Shown: positions 26,712 through 35,675, counted from the stretch's first letter. The stretch is DNA of 64,000 bases from Streptomyces actuosus (GCF_016921115.1 NZ_JAFFZS010000009.1:124001-188000), one strand, 5' to 3'. Numbers and translations: made by a program. Notes: a model not told the origin generated them from the letters alone.

Positions 26712-28128
26712 TTACCGACTGACCGAAGCGCGGGAATCGTACAGATCTCCCGCGCTCTGATACAGGGCTTCGTCCCGAGCGCCACTCATCTTCTGCCCGT
26801 CCAACAAATGGTCCACAGCAGCTGAGGCCACGGCCCCAATGCCTCCTCCGAGAAATCCTCCCATCACATCTCCTCCGAGCCGTTCCGGCACCTTCAAAAA
26901 TGTCATTCCGGTAGAAATCCAGGTTTTCGCATAGTCACCCTTTGCCTTCAGGTCTTCATTGTAGGCATTCTGACCTTCAACGGCATCTCGCACTTCACTA
27001 TCTGCGACAGAATGAGCAACGATACCCTCAATGAGGCCGGCATTGCTTCCGATGGACTCGAGGACCTGCCTGTCGGGACCATCAAACAACGACGGATCCG
27101 AAAGATGAGTTTCCATCAGACCACTGGTGTAAATACTTTCACCCAAAACAATGCCTGCCCTACCCGCAGGATCCTCGGACACGGCGGAGAGGAATCTTCC
27201 TACATCTTCAGGTCTTCCGAGGCCACTAGGATCTTCACTGTTTGTAAGAAAAATGTATTTCGCGGAATCACCGTCGTAGAGCTTCTGGCTGATCTCAGGC
27301 ATGTAAGCAGCAGCCATATTGCCGAAGCTGTCCCCCAGGCCCTTGTGGACGAGATCGACGCCGGCCATGGATTCCCCTATGCCCCCACCCGGCTGCGCCA
27401 CAGCATGCATAATGTTCGCCATAATGTGCACCTGGGTTGCGCTGTGCGGTGGAGCAATCGAGGTGCTGTCGCCATCGGCGAGGCCCGTGACTGCAGCCTG
27501 CAGAGCAGGACCGAGGTATTTGCCGCGATCGGTGTACCTTGTGGTGTCGAGCATGTGATCCAAGTCAGGCTTGGATTCGAACGCATGTACAGCGGATTCA
27601 GGGTTGTGGGAGAGCCCCTGGAACAGTCCCTTCAACGGATCGCGACCGTCATCGTCACCGAAGACCAGATCGAGGCCGTTGTGTCCCTTGACCCACAGGT
27701 CGTCGGTGCTCGACTCCCCCGCTCCCTTGTCCGCCTTGAAGAGCCAAGGGCGCCGACCGGGTTCGGGGAGGCCTGAGCACGGAAGTTCGTGTTGCTCTCG
27801 GCGATGAGGGCCTTCTTCCAGCCCTTCATTGCGTCGGAGTCCGAGAAGGATGCCGTGGCGAGCGTCAGACCGAGGTTGGCCTGAAGATCCTTCATCGTCT
27901 GGAGTTCCGAGCCTCTGGCTCCGGCATGGTTGTAGCTCATCTCGGCCCAGAACCGGAGCGTTCCCTTTGCTCCCAGGCGCTTTGCGAACTGCTCCGCGAA
28001 CAGCGGGTCATCGCGGTACTTCTCCATGGTGTGGTTGAAGGCGACGATGTCGTCCAGGCTCATATCGGCCGGGTCCTTGGCCACCTTCGCCAGCTTGTCC
28101 GCAGTCGCGACAGCCTCCGCCGCCTCGT
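26712..28128 (-). pseudogene. DUF6571-like type VII-associated protein, truncated and frameshifted
   Basis: The 3' part (from about 27750 down to TAA 26712) carries HNPESAVHAFESKPDLDHMLDTTRYTDRGK, GEYMPEI-like and AHSVADSEVRDAV segments typical of large DUF6571 proteins of actinobacterial WXG100/type VII loci. The upstream part (28128-27752: KLAKVAKDPADMSLDDIVAFNH, QTMKDLQANLGLTLATAS) is in a different frame. Shifting frame at CCTTGGCTC near 27752 gives continuous sense (LFKADKGAGESSTDDLW, then GLDLVFGDDDGRDPLKG). The N-terminus is missing: a transposase fragment is fused directly upstream. Codon use is less GC-biased than in the Tad operon. Confidence 0.8.
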
Positions 28129-28325
28129 GCTGGGCCGTGGTCGGCGAGACCTGGAAGCGTTCCGCGGCGCGCCTGAGGGGCCAGTTGTCCTCGACCACGC
28201 AGCGGGCCAGACGCAGATGCCCGGTCTCGGTCAGGGGTGCATTACGGTGTGGCGTGAGGGCCTTCTGATCGTTCGGTGGAGATGTCGCAATCCACACCGA
28301 ACCTGGAAGGCCCTCACCCATTCAA
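28129..28325 (-). mobile_element. IS481-type transposase 5' fragment
   Basis: The sequence reads HRNAPLTETGHLRLARCVVEDNWPLRRAAERFQVSPTTAQ, the N-terminal HTH of IS481-family transposases, and then runs without a stop into DUF6571-like sequence at about 28128. The catalytic DDE part is absent. The element's end is probably within the hairpin described at 28254-28318. Confidence 0.8.
28254..28318. repeat. Long palindrome at the insertion-element end
   Basis: GTGAGGGCCTTC and GTTCGGTG on the left match CACCGAAC and GAAGGCCCTCAC on the right around a ~16-nt centre. This gives a nearly perfect hairpin of more than 20 bp just upstream of the transposase fragment. It probably includes the terminal repeat of the element. 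Confidence 0.7.
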
Positions 28326-28397
28326 GATCCCTCAGCCGAGACCTGCATCCCCCGTCCACAACCTCCCGAACACCTAGGCCTCAGCCTCCACTGCACC

Positions 28398-29756
28398 TCA
28401 CCGGTGATATCCGCCTTGGTGGGGCGGGCCACCGCCTTGCGGTGTGCCGTCGGGGCCGGGCTGGGTGAACTGCCAGCTGCCGTGAGGGGGCTGGTGCATG
28501 GGGGCGCCGGGCGGTGGCGGCGGCGTGGTCCGGTTCCGGCGCTTACGGGCGACGGCTACGGCCGCTGCGGCGACGGCGAGGAGCACGGCCGCTCCGACGC
28601 CGAGCACGATCCACAGGGTGCCGCTGGAGTCCTTTGCCGCCGAGGTGCTGGAGCCGGCGCCCTCGTCGCCCTTGGCCGGCGCTCCGCCTCCCTGCGCCTC
28701 GGACGCGCTCGCCGAGGGGGCCGGTGACTTCTCCGCCGCCGCCTTGAGGTCGGGGAGGGGGTACACGTCCGCCGGGCCCGGATCGCCGGGGTTCTGCAGG
28801 GCGATGCGGGGGCGGACGATGCCGTAGCCGATGGAGTCGTTGCGCTTGGCCCCGTCGGTCGGCGCGCCGATCGTGTTCAGCATGACGCGCAGGATCTGGT
28901 TGTTGGTCCAGGTCGGATGCTTGGACCAGATCAGGGCAGCGCTGGCGGAGGCGAGAGCGGTGGCGTCACTGGTGCCATTGGCGCTACAGAGACCCGTCTT
29001 CCCTCCGCAGGCGTGGACCATGGCCTCGCCCGGAGCAGCCATATCCACTTGGGGTCCGAATTGAGAGAAGGAACTCCGCCGGAGGTTCTTACCCACCGAA
29101 CCCACACCGACCACGCCGGGGGTGGCTGCCGGATATTCTACGGCATTGTCCTTGTCGCCACTGTTGCCGACGGCCGCGAAGAGTAGCGAACCGTGGTCCA
29201 GCGCGTACTTCACTGCCCGATCCAGCTCAGGGCTGTGGGCAGAGGTGCTCATAGAGATATTGATGACTTGGGCGCCGGAGTCTGTTGCGTAGCGAATCGC
29301 CCTACTCAGATATGTCGGTCCGGCGAATCCGCTCAAGTCGTCCACATCTGGCATGCGGACGGGGAGGATCTCCGTGCCTGGGGCCAGGCCGAATGCACCC
29401 TTGCCGCCACCGTAGGCCCCTGTGCCAGCGATAAGCCCAGCCATGCCGGTGCCGTGACCTTTGAAGTCCGTGTGTTCGTCACCTTTTTGGAATTTTGAGG
29501 CCAGGTCCAAGCCGTCGAGCACTCTGCCCTTCAGGTCGGGATTGTTCGGATCCACTCCCGTATCGATCACCGCGACGGTGATCCCTTTGCCCGTGCTCGT
29601 CTTCCACATCTCTTCGGCGTGCATGGCATCCAGATGCCACTGCAGGGATCGCGTCGAGTCGGCGTGAGCCACCGTGGCCGCAGTGCCCACCAGTAGGAGA
29701 CCGGTGACCATTGTGGCCAAAGCCCGAAGCCGACCGCCTCTCATCTTGGTGGGCAT
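28398..29756 (-). CDS. mycP: Type VII secretion-associated mycosin (subtilisin-like protease)
   Basis: A 452-aa membrane-anchored S8 protease. A signal peptide (about 1-32) precedes the catalytic domain with VAVIDTGVD (D65), GHGTGMAGLIAG (H101), the oxyanion GNSG (N198) and GTSDATALASA (S263). A Ser/Ala linker leads to a C-terminal helix (about 395-425) and a Pro/Gly/His-rich cytoplasmic tail. Mycosins process and stabilise type VII secretion systems. ATG 29756 is chosen because GGAGAGA precedes it. The upstream WXG-like gene ends 26 bp away. No EccB/C/D/E gene is visible nearby. Confidence 0.93.
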   Translation of the reverse strand: MPTKMRGGRLRALATMVTGLLLVGTAATVAHADSTRSLQWHLDAMHAEEMWKTSTGKGITVAVIDTGVDPNNPDLKGRVLDGLDLASKFQKGDEHTDFKGHGTGMAGLIAGTGAYGGGKGAFGLAPGTEILPVRMPDVDDLSGFAGPTYLSRAIRYATDSGAQVINISMSTSAHSPELDRAVKYALDHGSLLFAAVGNSGDKDNAVEYPAATPGVVGVGSVGKNLRRSSFSQFGPQVDMAAPGEAMVHACGGKTGLCSANGTSDATALASASAALIWSKHPTWTNNQILRVMLNTIGAPTDGAKRNDSIGYGIVRPRIALQNPGDPGPADVYPLPDLKAAAEKSPAPSASASEAQGGGAPAKGDEGAGSSTSAAKDSSGTLWIVLGVGAAVLLAVAAAAVAVARKRRNRTTPPPPPGAPMHQPPHGSWQFTQPGPDGTPQGGGPPHQGGYHR

Positions 29757-29782
29757 GTGTGTCTCTCCGATTTCTCTCTGCG

Positions 29783-31462
29783 TCAATCGGTGGCCGACGG
29801 CTTGCCGGTCTGCTGCTCAGACTGTTGCTTCTTGCGCTGTTGACTGCTGTTCGGCGTCCCCGCGGCACGACGCCCGCTTCCACGGTTGCCGCCCTCACTT
29901 GGCGTACCCCCGGCAATGCCGTCTCGCGTCGGAGCGGATACCGGTGCGCCAGTACGAGCAGGTCCGCGGCCCGTCTGCTGTGGGGCCCCACCGACCACAC
30001 CACTCTGCGGGGTGGACGCGGGGCGTCCGGCGTTTGCTTTCCCTCCGGAGCGTGTTGCGGACGCGGATCCCACCGATCCTGCTGACGGAGTGCCGCCTGT
30101 CGAAGGGCGATTTGCAGCTGGCTCACTCCCTACGACCGTCCCACTTGGCAATCGGCCTGATGATCTCCTGGCGGCAGGTGTCGAGGTCGGCCGTCCCCCT
30201 GCAATGCCCTGGTTGGCGGGACGTCCCCCCGGCGATCCAGGGCCTGCAGACCGTCCGCCGGTGGCACCAGGTCCCGTCGGACGTCCACCCGTAACGCCGG
30301 GACTCGTCGGACGTCCGCTGGTACCAGTGGCGGATGGAAGGCTGCGGCCAGGGTTTTGACCAGGAACGGCCCTTCCGGCTGCCGTGCCGGACGTCGGCCC
30401 GTGGGGGAATTGCCCACTTCCCGCCAGTCCACGACCACGAGGAACTCCGGTGTTTCCCTGACCGGGCCCGAGGGATGCCCGCCCTCCGGCGGTCTGCCTT
30501 CCTCCCCCGCCTGGGACGGTGGGCATACGTCCGGCACGACCGGAAGTCGGTGGCATCATTCCAGTGGCAGACGGCGGAAGAACCGGCTCAGGACGACTCG
30601 GTGTGGCCGGTCCCACAACCGGCTCGGGCCCCGTGGCGGGACGAGAGATTTCAGGGAGCGTGTTGACCGAGTTGATCTCGACATGCGCCGGGCTGTCGAT
30701 GTTGACCTGATGGTGCGGTTCAGAGGGCACCGGCCGGGGCGTGGCCCCCAGGTCGCCGACGCTCCCCGATGTAGCAGAATGCCTTGTCGCCGCTGCTGCG
30801 GATCCTCCGGACACGGGTGTGACCCCACCGTTGCTCGCGCCACCGGAACGTCCGGGACGGGCGAGGTCTGACATCTCATCACGAGGCGGTACGAAGCCTT
30901 GGGGCGGCGGTGGGAACTTGGGGCGTTCCAAGGTGTCCATCTGGGTCGAGGACACGTCGTACGCGGAGGCCAGCTTTCGCATTTCGCCGGCGGCCTCCTG
31001 GCGGACCTTCTCCTTGCTCGCCGCCAGTGCCGCGAGATCCGCGCTGGCCTTGGACCCGACAGCGGCGGCGTCGGGGTCGTTGTGGTGGGCGCGGGCCGCG
31101 GCGAGGTTGGCCGAGGCGCTCGGCTCGTCGCGGGGGATGGACGCCTTCGCCGTGGCGATGGCGTCCGAGGCGTGGGACATCCACTTCGCGGAGTCGTCAC
31201 TGAAGTCGGCAAGCCGCAGGACGGAGTTGGCGAGGTCCCCGGCCCAGGTGCGGAAGGCGTCCGCGCCGTCGCCCTTCCACTCCACCCACTGCGGACGGAT
31301 CTTCAGTTCCGCCGCGATCTTGCGGATCTCCTTCGCCGCGCCGGTCAGCTTGTCGGCGGCACCCTGGACCGTGCCGCTGTTGGCCTGATCCAGCCACGCC
31401 AGCATCTGCTCGTGGCTCATCCCGTCGAAGGACGTGCCCCCGCCGGACCCGTTGCCTGCCAT
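29783..31462 (-). CDS. WXG-like type VII substrate with long Gly/Pro/Ser-rich tail
   Basis: A 559-aa protein. Residues 1-190 are helical and have a WXG-type turn (QWVEWKGDGADAFRTWAGDL near 58-77), as in WXG100/PPE-like substrates and their structural relatives. Residues 190-559 are low complexity, with repeated G-R-P-T-x-P-G and T-G-G-R units and a final Gln/Lys-rich stretch. There is no signal peptide, consistent with type VII export. ATG 31462 follows GGGGAGA. It lies between the 178-aa helical protein and the mycosin in one operon. Function unknown. Confidence 0.85.
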   Translation of the reverse strand: MAGNGSGGGTSFDGMSHEQMLAWLDQANSGTVQGAADKLTGAAKEIRKIAAELKIRPQWVEWKGDGADAFRTWAGDLANSVLRLADFSDDSAKWMSHASDAIATAKASIPRDEPSASANLAAARAHHNDPDAAAVGSKASADLAALAASKEKVRQEAAGEMRKLASAYDVSSTQMDTLERPKFPPPPQGFVPPRDEMSDLARPGRSGGASNGGVTPVSGGSAAAATRHSATSGSVGDLGATPRPVPSEPHHQVNIDSPAHVEINSVNTLPEISRPATGPEPVVGPATPSRPEPVLPPSATGMMPPTSGRAGRMPTVPGGGGRQTAGGRASLGPGQGNTGVPRGRGLAGSGQFPHGPTSGTAAGRAVPGQNPGRSLPSATGTSGRPTSPGVTGGRPTGPGATGGRSAGPGSPGGRPANQGIAGGRPTSTPAARRSSGRLPSGTVVGSEPAANRPSTGGTPSAGSVGSASATRSGGKANAGRPASTPQSGVVGGAPQQTGRGPARTGAPVSAPTRDGIAGGTPSEGGNRGSGRRAAGTPNSSQQRKKQQSEQQTGKPSATD

Positions 31463-31499
31463 CAGCTGTCTCCCCGTTCCCGTCGTCCCTGCATCCGCG

Positions 31500-32036
31500 T
31501 CAGATCGTGCCGCCCGAGTCGCCGGCGGGCGGCTTCTCGCCGCTACCCGCGCCGCCGCCCTGGGCGCCGTGGTTCTTGGAGTGCTCCGGGTCGTACGAGC
31601 CTCCGTAGTGCTTCGTCATCTCCACGTCGATCGCGGCCATGCGATTGCGAACGTCCTGGTCCATGTTGTCGTAGCCCTTGTGCGAGGCCAGGACCGCGAT
31701 GGACATCGCCTCCATGCAGTCCGACATCAACTTGGAGAACGTCTCCAGGTCGGTGATGACCTTCTCGTACGACTTGTGCAGGCCGGACGCTTCGACCCAC
31801 GATCCGTCGCCTCCGCCGAACTGGTGGCGGACGACCTGGTCCTGGCCCACCTGCTTGGTGCCGGCCTGTGACTCCTTGAGGTCGCGGATGAGTTCGTCGA
31901 TCCGTTGCCGGAACTTCGTGAACGACGTGAACTCGACCTCGATGTCGTGAGCCGCGTGCTTCGCTGTGTCGAAGATGTTGGACAGCCAGGACGAACCCGT
32001 CGCGCCCGACGATCCGCCGCTATCGCTCGGCAGCAC
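31500..32036 (-). CDS. Helical protein of the type VII set, function unknown
   Basis: A 178-aa protein starting at GTG 32036 with GGGGAGG about 5 nt upstream. Residues 35-130 form long amphipathic helices (FTKFRQRIDELIRDLKESQAGTKQV; EKVITDLETFSKLMSDCMEAM), resembling small type VII-associated helical hairpins, with a Gly-rich C-terminus. No family name can be assigned. It is the first gene of the 178-aa/559-aa/mycosin operon and could be a substrate or partner of the 559-aa protein. Confidence 0.85.
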   Translation of the reverse strand: MLPSDSGGSSGATGSSWLSNIFDTAKHAAHDIEVEFTSFTKFRQRIDELIRDLKESQAGTKQVGQDQVVRHQFGGGDGSWVEASGLHKSYEKVITDLETFSKLMSDCMEAMSIAVLASHKGYDNMDQDVRNRMAAIDVEMTKHYGGSYDPEHSKNHGAQGGGAGSGEKPPAGDSGGTI

Positions 32037-32263
32037 TGGTACCTCCCCGTTCCCCGTTCGGTCTTCGGATCAGAGAAGACCGCAGTCATTACTTTAGCGA
32101 TCAGCTGTGACAGTCGTGTGGCGGGTGCTGTGGTGAGCGGTGAGCATTCGGCCACCGCGGTCGGGTTCCGGCTCCTCCACACCAGGTCTACCAGTGATGC
32201 CGCACCGGCGTAACAAAGTGGCTACGGTCGACTCGTGGACGGTACACGAAGGAGGTGGTGGGG

Positions 32264-32641
32264 TTGACGCGCCAATGGGGCGACGGGCAGGGCACGTTGG
32301 TCGTCGAAGGAGGTGCGGACCCGGTGCGTGAGGTGCCTCTGGAGATCGCGGCCTCCTACCGTGCGCGCGCCAAAGGGCTGCTCGGGCGGACCTCGGTCGA
32401 CGGGGCGATGCTGCTGTCGCCGGCGAACAGCGTGCACACCTTCCGCATGCGGATGGCGATCGATGTCGCCTATCTCGACCGCCGGCTGAACGTCGTCGCG
32501 GTACGCACGATGCAGCCCGGGCGGCTCGGGCTGCCCCGGCTCCGGGCCCGGCACGTGCTGGAGGCGGAGGCGGGGGCCATGGCGGGGTGGGGAGTGCGCG
32601 TGGGGGCGCAGGTGCGGGTCGAGGCGGTTCGGCAGCGCTGA
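32264..32641 (+). CDS. DUF192 family protein
   Basis: About 125 aa. The DUF192 core is visible: SYRARAKGLLGRTSVDGAMLLSPANSVHTFRMRMAIDVAYLDRRLNVVAVRTM and the C-terminal VLEAEAGAMAGWGVRVGAQV. The family is small, beta-rich and often secreted, with unknown activity; it is frequently found beside Tad loci in actinobacteria. TTG 32264 is preferred because AAGGAGG ends at 32255, eight bases upstream; GTG 32255 and 32258 overlap or abut that site. It converges on the OmpA-family gene. Confidence 0.85.
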   Translation: MTRQWGDGQGTLVVEGGADPVREVPLEIAASYRARAKGLLGRTSVDGAMLLSPANSVHTFRMRMAIDVAYLDRRLNVVAVRTMQPGRLGLPRLRARHVLEAEAGAMAGWGVRVGAQVRVEAVRQR

Positions 32642-32750
32642 GGGGTGATCTCGCGTGCGCTCGGCGGTTGTCCTCGGTTCCCGCGTGGTCGGGCTGCGGG
32701 AGCGTTCAGGTGTCCTGGAGTGCCGTTGGGAGTGCCTTCTGCCGGCGCGC

Positions 32751-33380
32751 TCAGCCCTCCGTGCGCGGGAAGGTGACCTCCACCCGCCGGTTCTTCCTGC
32801 GGCCCTCCTCCGTCGCGTTCGAGGCGATCGGGTACTGCTCGCCGTAACCGCGGACCTCGAAGATGACGCTCGGGTCGTTCAGGTCGTCGTCGAGTGCGTC
32901 CTGCACGGCGTTCGCCCGCTGCTTGGACAGCACGTCGCCGTGGGCGGAGGAGCCCAGGTTGTCGGTGAAGCCGAAGACCCTGATCCGTGACGGGTTCTGC
33001 TTCTTGATCTCCTGCGCGATCGTCCTGATCCTGGCCCGCGCCTCACCGCTCAGCCTGGCGCTGTCCTTGCCGAACAGCACCTCCGCCTGCAGGGCGAACT
33101 TCACGTCTGCGTTGGTGTCCTCGCGGCGCTCGTCGCCCGACTGGTCCTCGACGACCGACTTGATGTCCAGGACCTTCGGCACGGCGAGCGTGGCCCCCTC
33201 GGGAAGCTTCAGATCCGGGTCGGTCGGGTCGACCTTCACGGGGGCGGTGGCGCTCGGCTCGGTGCCCGGGGGGACACCGGGGGTGTCGTCGGCGTGGGCG
33301 GGGGCGGTGCCGCCGCAGAGGGTGACTGTGAGCAGGAGGGTCGCGGTCACGCCCAGGGGGACGGTACGGGTGCGGGTCAT
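32751..33380 (-). CDS. OmpA-family protein
   Basis: A 209-aa secreted protein. A signal peptide (MTRTRTVPLGVTATLLLTVTLCGG..AHA) and a Pro/Asp linker precede a C-terminal OmpA domain (residues 90-205: VLFGKDSARLSGEARARI; RIRVFGFTDNLGSSAHGDVLSKQRANAV; GEQYPIASNATEEGRRKNRRVEV), the peptidoglycan-binding fold. It is the last gene of the Tad operon; TadL/OmpA-type proteins can anchor the pilus machine to the wall. Confidence 0.92.
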   Translation of the reverse strand: MTRTRTVPLGVTATLLLTVTLCGGTAPAHADDTPGVPPGTEPSATAPVKVDPTDPDLKLPEGATLAVPKVLDIKSVVEDQSGDERREDTNADVKFALQAEVLFGKDSARLSGEARARIRTIAQEIKKQNPSRIRVFGFTDNLGSSAHGDVLSKQRANAVQDALDDDLNDPSVIFEVRGYGEQYPIASNATEEGRRKNRRVEVTFPRTEG

Positions 33381-33387
33381 CTTCGGC

Positions 33388-33972
33388 TCACCCGGAGATC
33401 TGGATGGTGGCGGCAGCGAACGTCGGGAGCTGGAAGGTCACTTCGGTGACATCTGCGGGGGGCGCCGGAAACTGCATGAAGACGGCGAGGCTCTCACCGG
33501 CCTTGATGAGGGAGATCCCGGTGGTCGTCAGCGGCCGACCGTCCGTGTCGCGCAGTACGTAGTACCGCTTCCTGCCCTTGGGATCGACCATCGTCGCGCC
33601 GCCGAGTGACCTGCCGTGCTGGAGTACCTCCGTCTCGTCACCCCGGACGGCACCGGGCACCATCACGCTCTTCGCACCGTCGTTCTTCAGGTTGCCGTTC
33701 ACCGTGACGAAGCCACCTGAGTCGCGGGTGGCCGAAGTGATCTGGAGGAGAAGCCCGTCCGAGCCCTTGAGCTCGGCAAGTGGTGTGTCCGATTGCCCTT
33801 CCTGGGTGCTCGGCCTGGACCCATCGTCACCGACGGGGGCAGAGGACGATTTCTCCGAACGCTCGTCGTCACCGCCCCCGCCGCCGCACCCGCCCGCACC
33901 GACGGCGAGTCCTGCCGCGACAACCAGCGCGACCAGCACCCTGCGGGTCCTCCCAGTGAATCGAATACTCAT
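33388..33972 (-). CDS. Putative lipoprotein of the Tad operon
   Basis: A 194-aa protein. The Arg-rich start and hydrophobic stretch lead to GAGGCGGGG, a plausible lipobox-type cleavage at Cys near 32. An acidic Ser-rich linker follows, then a beta-rich domain (LLLQITSATRDSGGFVTVNGNLKNDGAKSV; GESLAVFMQFPAPPADVTEVTFQLP). The pattern resembles DUF4352-like domains but I cannot name it. ATG 33972 (MSIRFTG) is chosen over an earlier ATG because GAAGGAAGCACAGGA precedes it. It lies 7 bp upstream of the OmpA gene. Confidence 0.82.
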   Translation of the reverse strand: MSIRFTGRTRRVLVALVVAAGLAVGAGGCGGGGGDDERSEKSSSAPVGDDGSRPSTQEGQSDTPLAELKGSDGLLLQITSATRDSGGFVTVNGNLKNDGAKSVMVPGAVRGDETEVLQHGRSLGGATMVDPKGRKRYYVLRDTDGRPLTTTGISLIKAGESLAVFMQFPAPPADVTEVTFQLPTFAAATIQISG

Positions 33973-33988
33973 TCCTGTGCTTCCTTCA

Positions 33989-34600
33989 TCACTCGTCGCC
34001 CGCTTGTGGGTCGGCCAGATGGACATCGAAGAGATCCTGTGGCTCGGGGAGGTCGGTGAGGTCGTCGGGGTCCAGATCCCAATCCCTGTCCCTGCATACG
34101 AGTTGTGGCAACGCTTTGCCGTCCGCGCCCTCGCCGGGGACGTCGAACGTGCAGAGCGGTCGGATCACAGCCTTGGCGGTGGCGGTCGCATGGAGGCTCT
34201 CCGTGCCCGGGACAACCGAATCTCCGACGGACTTGTTCGTCTCGACCTGGACCTCGTAGCCCAGCGGTCCCTTCGGTGCACAGAATGCATGTGCGCCGTT
34301 CTGATCGGCGAGCTGATGGGCACGCCAGCACGACGGTGCCACCGCTGCTTCCCCGTGGAAGATGTCCTGCCATTTGGTCGGATCGCGCACATCCAGCTTC
34401 CACTGGTCGGCCAGTTGGTCCCTGGTGTCCAGCGCCGCCGCGAGCGCCGCGGCGTCGGCAGCGGTTTGAGCGCCGTTCCGGATGGCCGCGGCCTGGCCGA
34501 CGGCGAAGTAGGCCAACGCGAGCAGGAGCAGGCCCCCCACCACGGTGATGTAGATGGGAAAGGCCTGCCCCGAGTCGTCGTACTCTCGTCGGCCCGTCAG
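33989..34600 (-). CDS. TadG-like pilus assembly protein, apparent CTG start
   Basis: About 203 aa. The N-terminus DDSGQAFPIYITVVGGLLLLALAYFAVGQAAAIRNGAQTAADAAALAAA is the hydrophobic TadE/G-type pseudopilin segment with the characteristic R-N-x-A-Q-x-A-A-D-A-A-A-L-A-A motif. The rest is an extracytoplasmic domain with Cys pairs. In this frame no ATG, GTG or TTG lies between the pilin gene and the hydrophobic segment. The best start is CTG 34600, overlapping the pilin stop (CTGA), where relatives would have GTGA. An internal GTG further on would cut away the membrane segment. Confidence 0.8.
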   Translation of the reverse strand: MTGRREYDDSGQAFPIYITVVGGLLLLALAYFAVGQAAAIRNGAQTAADAAALAAALDTRDQLADQWKLDVRDPTKWQDIFHGEAAVAPSCWRAHQLADQNGAHAFCAPKGPLGYEVQVETNKSVGDSVVPGTESLHATATAKAVIRPLCTFDVPGEGADGKALPQLVCRDRDWDLDPDDLTDLPEPQDLFDVHLADPQAGDE

Positions 34601-34812
34601 CCGCCGACGACTTCGGCGATCTTCGACGTGATGGCGTCGTAGATCGTTGTGCCGATGTCCGTCCCCGTGATGGCCAGGACGATCGCCACGACCACCGCGA
34701 TGATCCCCAGATACTCCACCGCGGTCTGCCCCGCGTCCTCGCGGGCGGCCCGGGCGGTGCGGACGGCGCGGGTCTGGAGGTAGGTGACCGTGGAGTTGAT
34801 CCAGTTGCTCAT
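34597..34812 (-). CDS. Flp family type IVb pilin
   Basis: A 71-aa prepilin. A basic leader ends in a Gly and is followed by QTAVEYLGIIAVVVAIVLAI, with the prepilin-peptidase pattern G/xxxxEY and Glu at mature position 5. This is the major Flp pilin of Tad systems. ATG 34812 (MSNWINS) follows a GGAGGGG-type ribosome site. It is placed between the response regulator and the TadG-like gene. No prepilin peptidase gene is in the window, so one must be encoded elsewhere. Confidence 0.92.
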   Translation of the reverse strand: MSNWINSTVTYLQTRAVRTARAAREDAGQTAVEYLGIIAVVVAIVLAITGTDIGTTIYDAITSKIAEVVGG

Positions 34813-34946
34813 GGTGTTCCCCTCCGGGTGTCTCGGCTTGCGCACCGTAGGCGGGGACGCGGGTGGGTGTCGAGGGCCCCCGGGCCCAAAGGCGGGCCCA
34901 GTTACGGGTGTTCCGGGGTGTGCTGCGGTCGCCGTTCACGTCGTCC

Positions 34947-35675
34947 TCACCCCCGTGCCGTTCCGAGCCACTTCGCCGTCGCCTGGGCGCGGCTGGTGCT
35001 GTCGAGCTTGGCGAAGATGCGGTTGATGTGGTTCTTGACGGTCTTCTCGCTGATGAAGCAGGCGGCGGCGATCTGCTGGTTGGTCATGCCGGAGGCGATG
35101 AGGTCCATGATCTCCGCCTCCCTCGTGCTGAGTCGGCCCCGGACGGCCCTCGACGACTGTCCCACAAGCCGTTGCATTAGCGAAAGCGGTTTGAGGGAAG
35201 TGGCTGTTTGTAACGCACCTGACGGGATATCTGCATGTGCAGTTGCACTCCGATCGTCCCTCAGGTGGGCCAGGAGCGCCAGGGTCGCCGTGGGGGTGAC
35301 GTGGGGGCGGCCCCGCGTCACGTCCCGTACCGCCGTGATCAGCTGGTCGGCCGTGAACTCGCCGTGCACCAGGTAGCCCCCGGCGCCCAGGCGGAGGGCT
35401 TCCCGGACGGTGTCCGACTCGCCGCTGTAGGTCAGCATCAGGACCGGGGCGACGGACACCAGGTGGGGCAGGGCGGTCAGGCCGTCCATGCCGGGCATGC
35501 GGACGTCGAGGAGGATCACGTCGGGGCGGTGGCGATCGGCGGCCCGGCAGGCTTGGCGGCCGTCCGCGGCCTCGGCCACGACCGTGAGACCGGCCCGGCC
35601 GGAGAGCAGGGCGGTCAGGCCCGCGCGGACCACGGGGTTGTCGTCGGCGACGACGACCCTCAGGGGGGCGCTCAT
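34947..35675 (-). CDS. LuxR-type (NarL family) response regulator
   Basis: A 242-aa regulator. The receiver domain has DDNPVV and phospho-acceptor Asp in VILLDVRMPGMDG (near D57). A linker follows, then a C-terminal LuxR HTH (LSTREAEIMDLIASGMTNQQIAAACFISEKTVKNHINRIFAKL). It overlaps the histidine kinase gene by four bases (ATGA), so the pair is co-translated. Its position inside the Tad operon implies it controls pilus expression; the target is inferred. Confidence 0.94.
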   Translation of the reverse strand: MSAPLRVVVADDNPVVRAGLTALLSGRAGLTVVAEAADGRQACRAADRHRPDVILLDVRMPGMDGLTALPHLVSVAPVLMLTYSGESDTVREALRLGAGGYLVHGEFTADQLITAVRDVTRGRPHVTPTATLALLAHLRDDRSATAHADIPSGALQTATSLKPLSLMQRLVGQSSRAVRGRLSTREAEIMDLIASGMTNQQIAAACFISEKTVKNHINRIFAKLDSTSRAQATAKWLGTARG

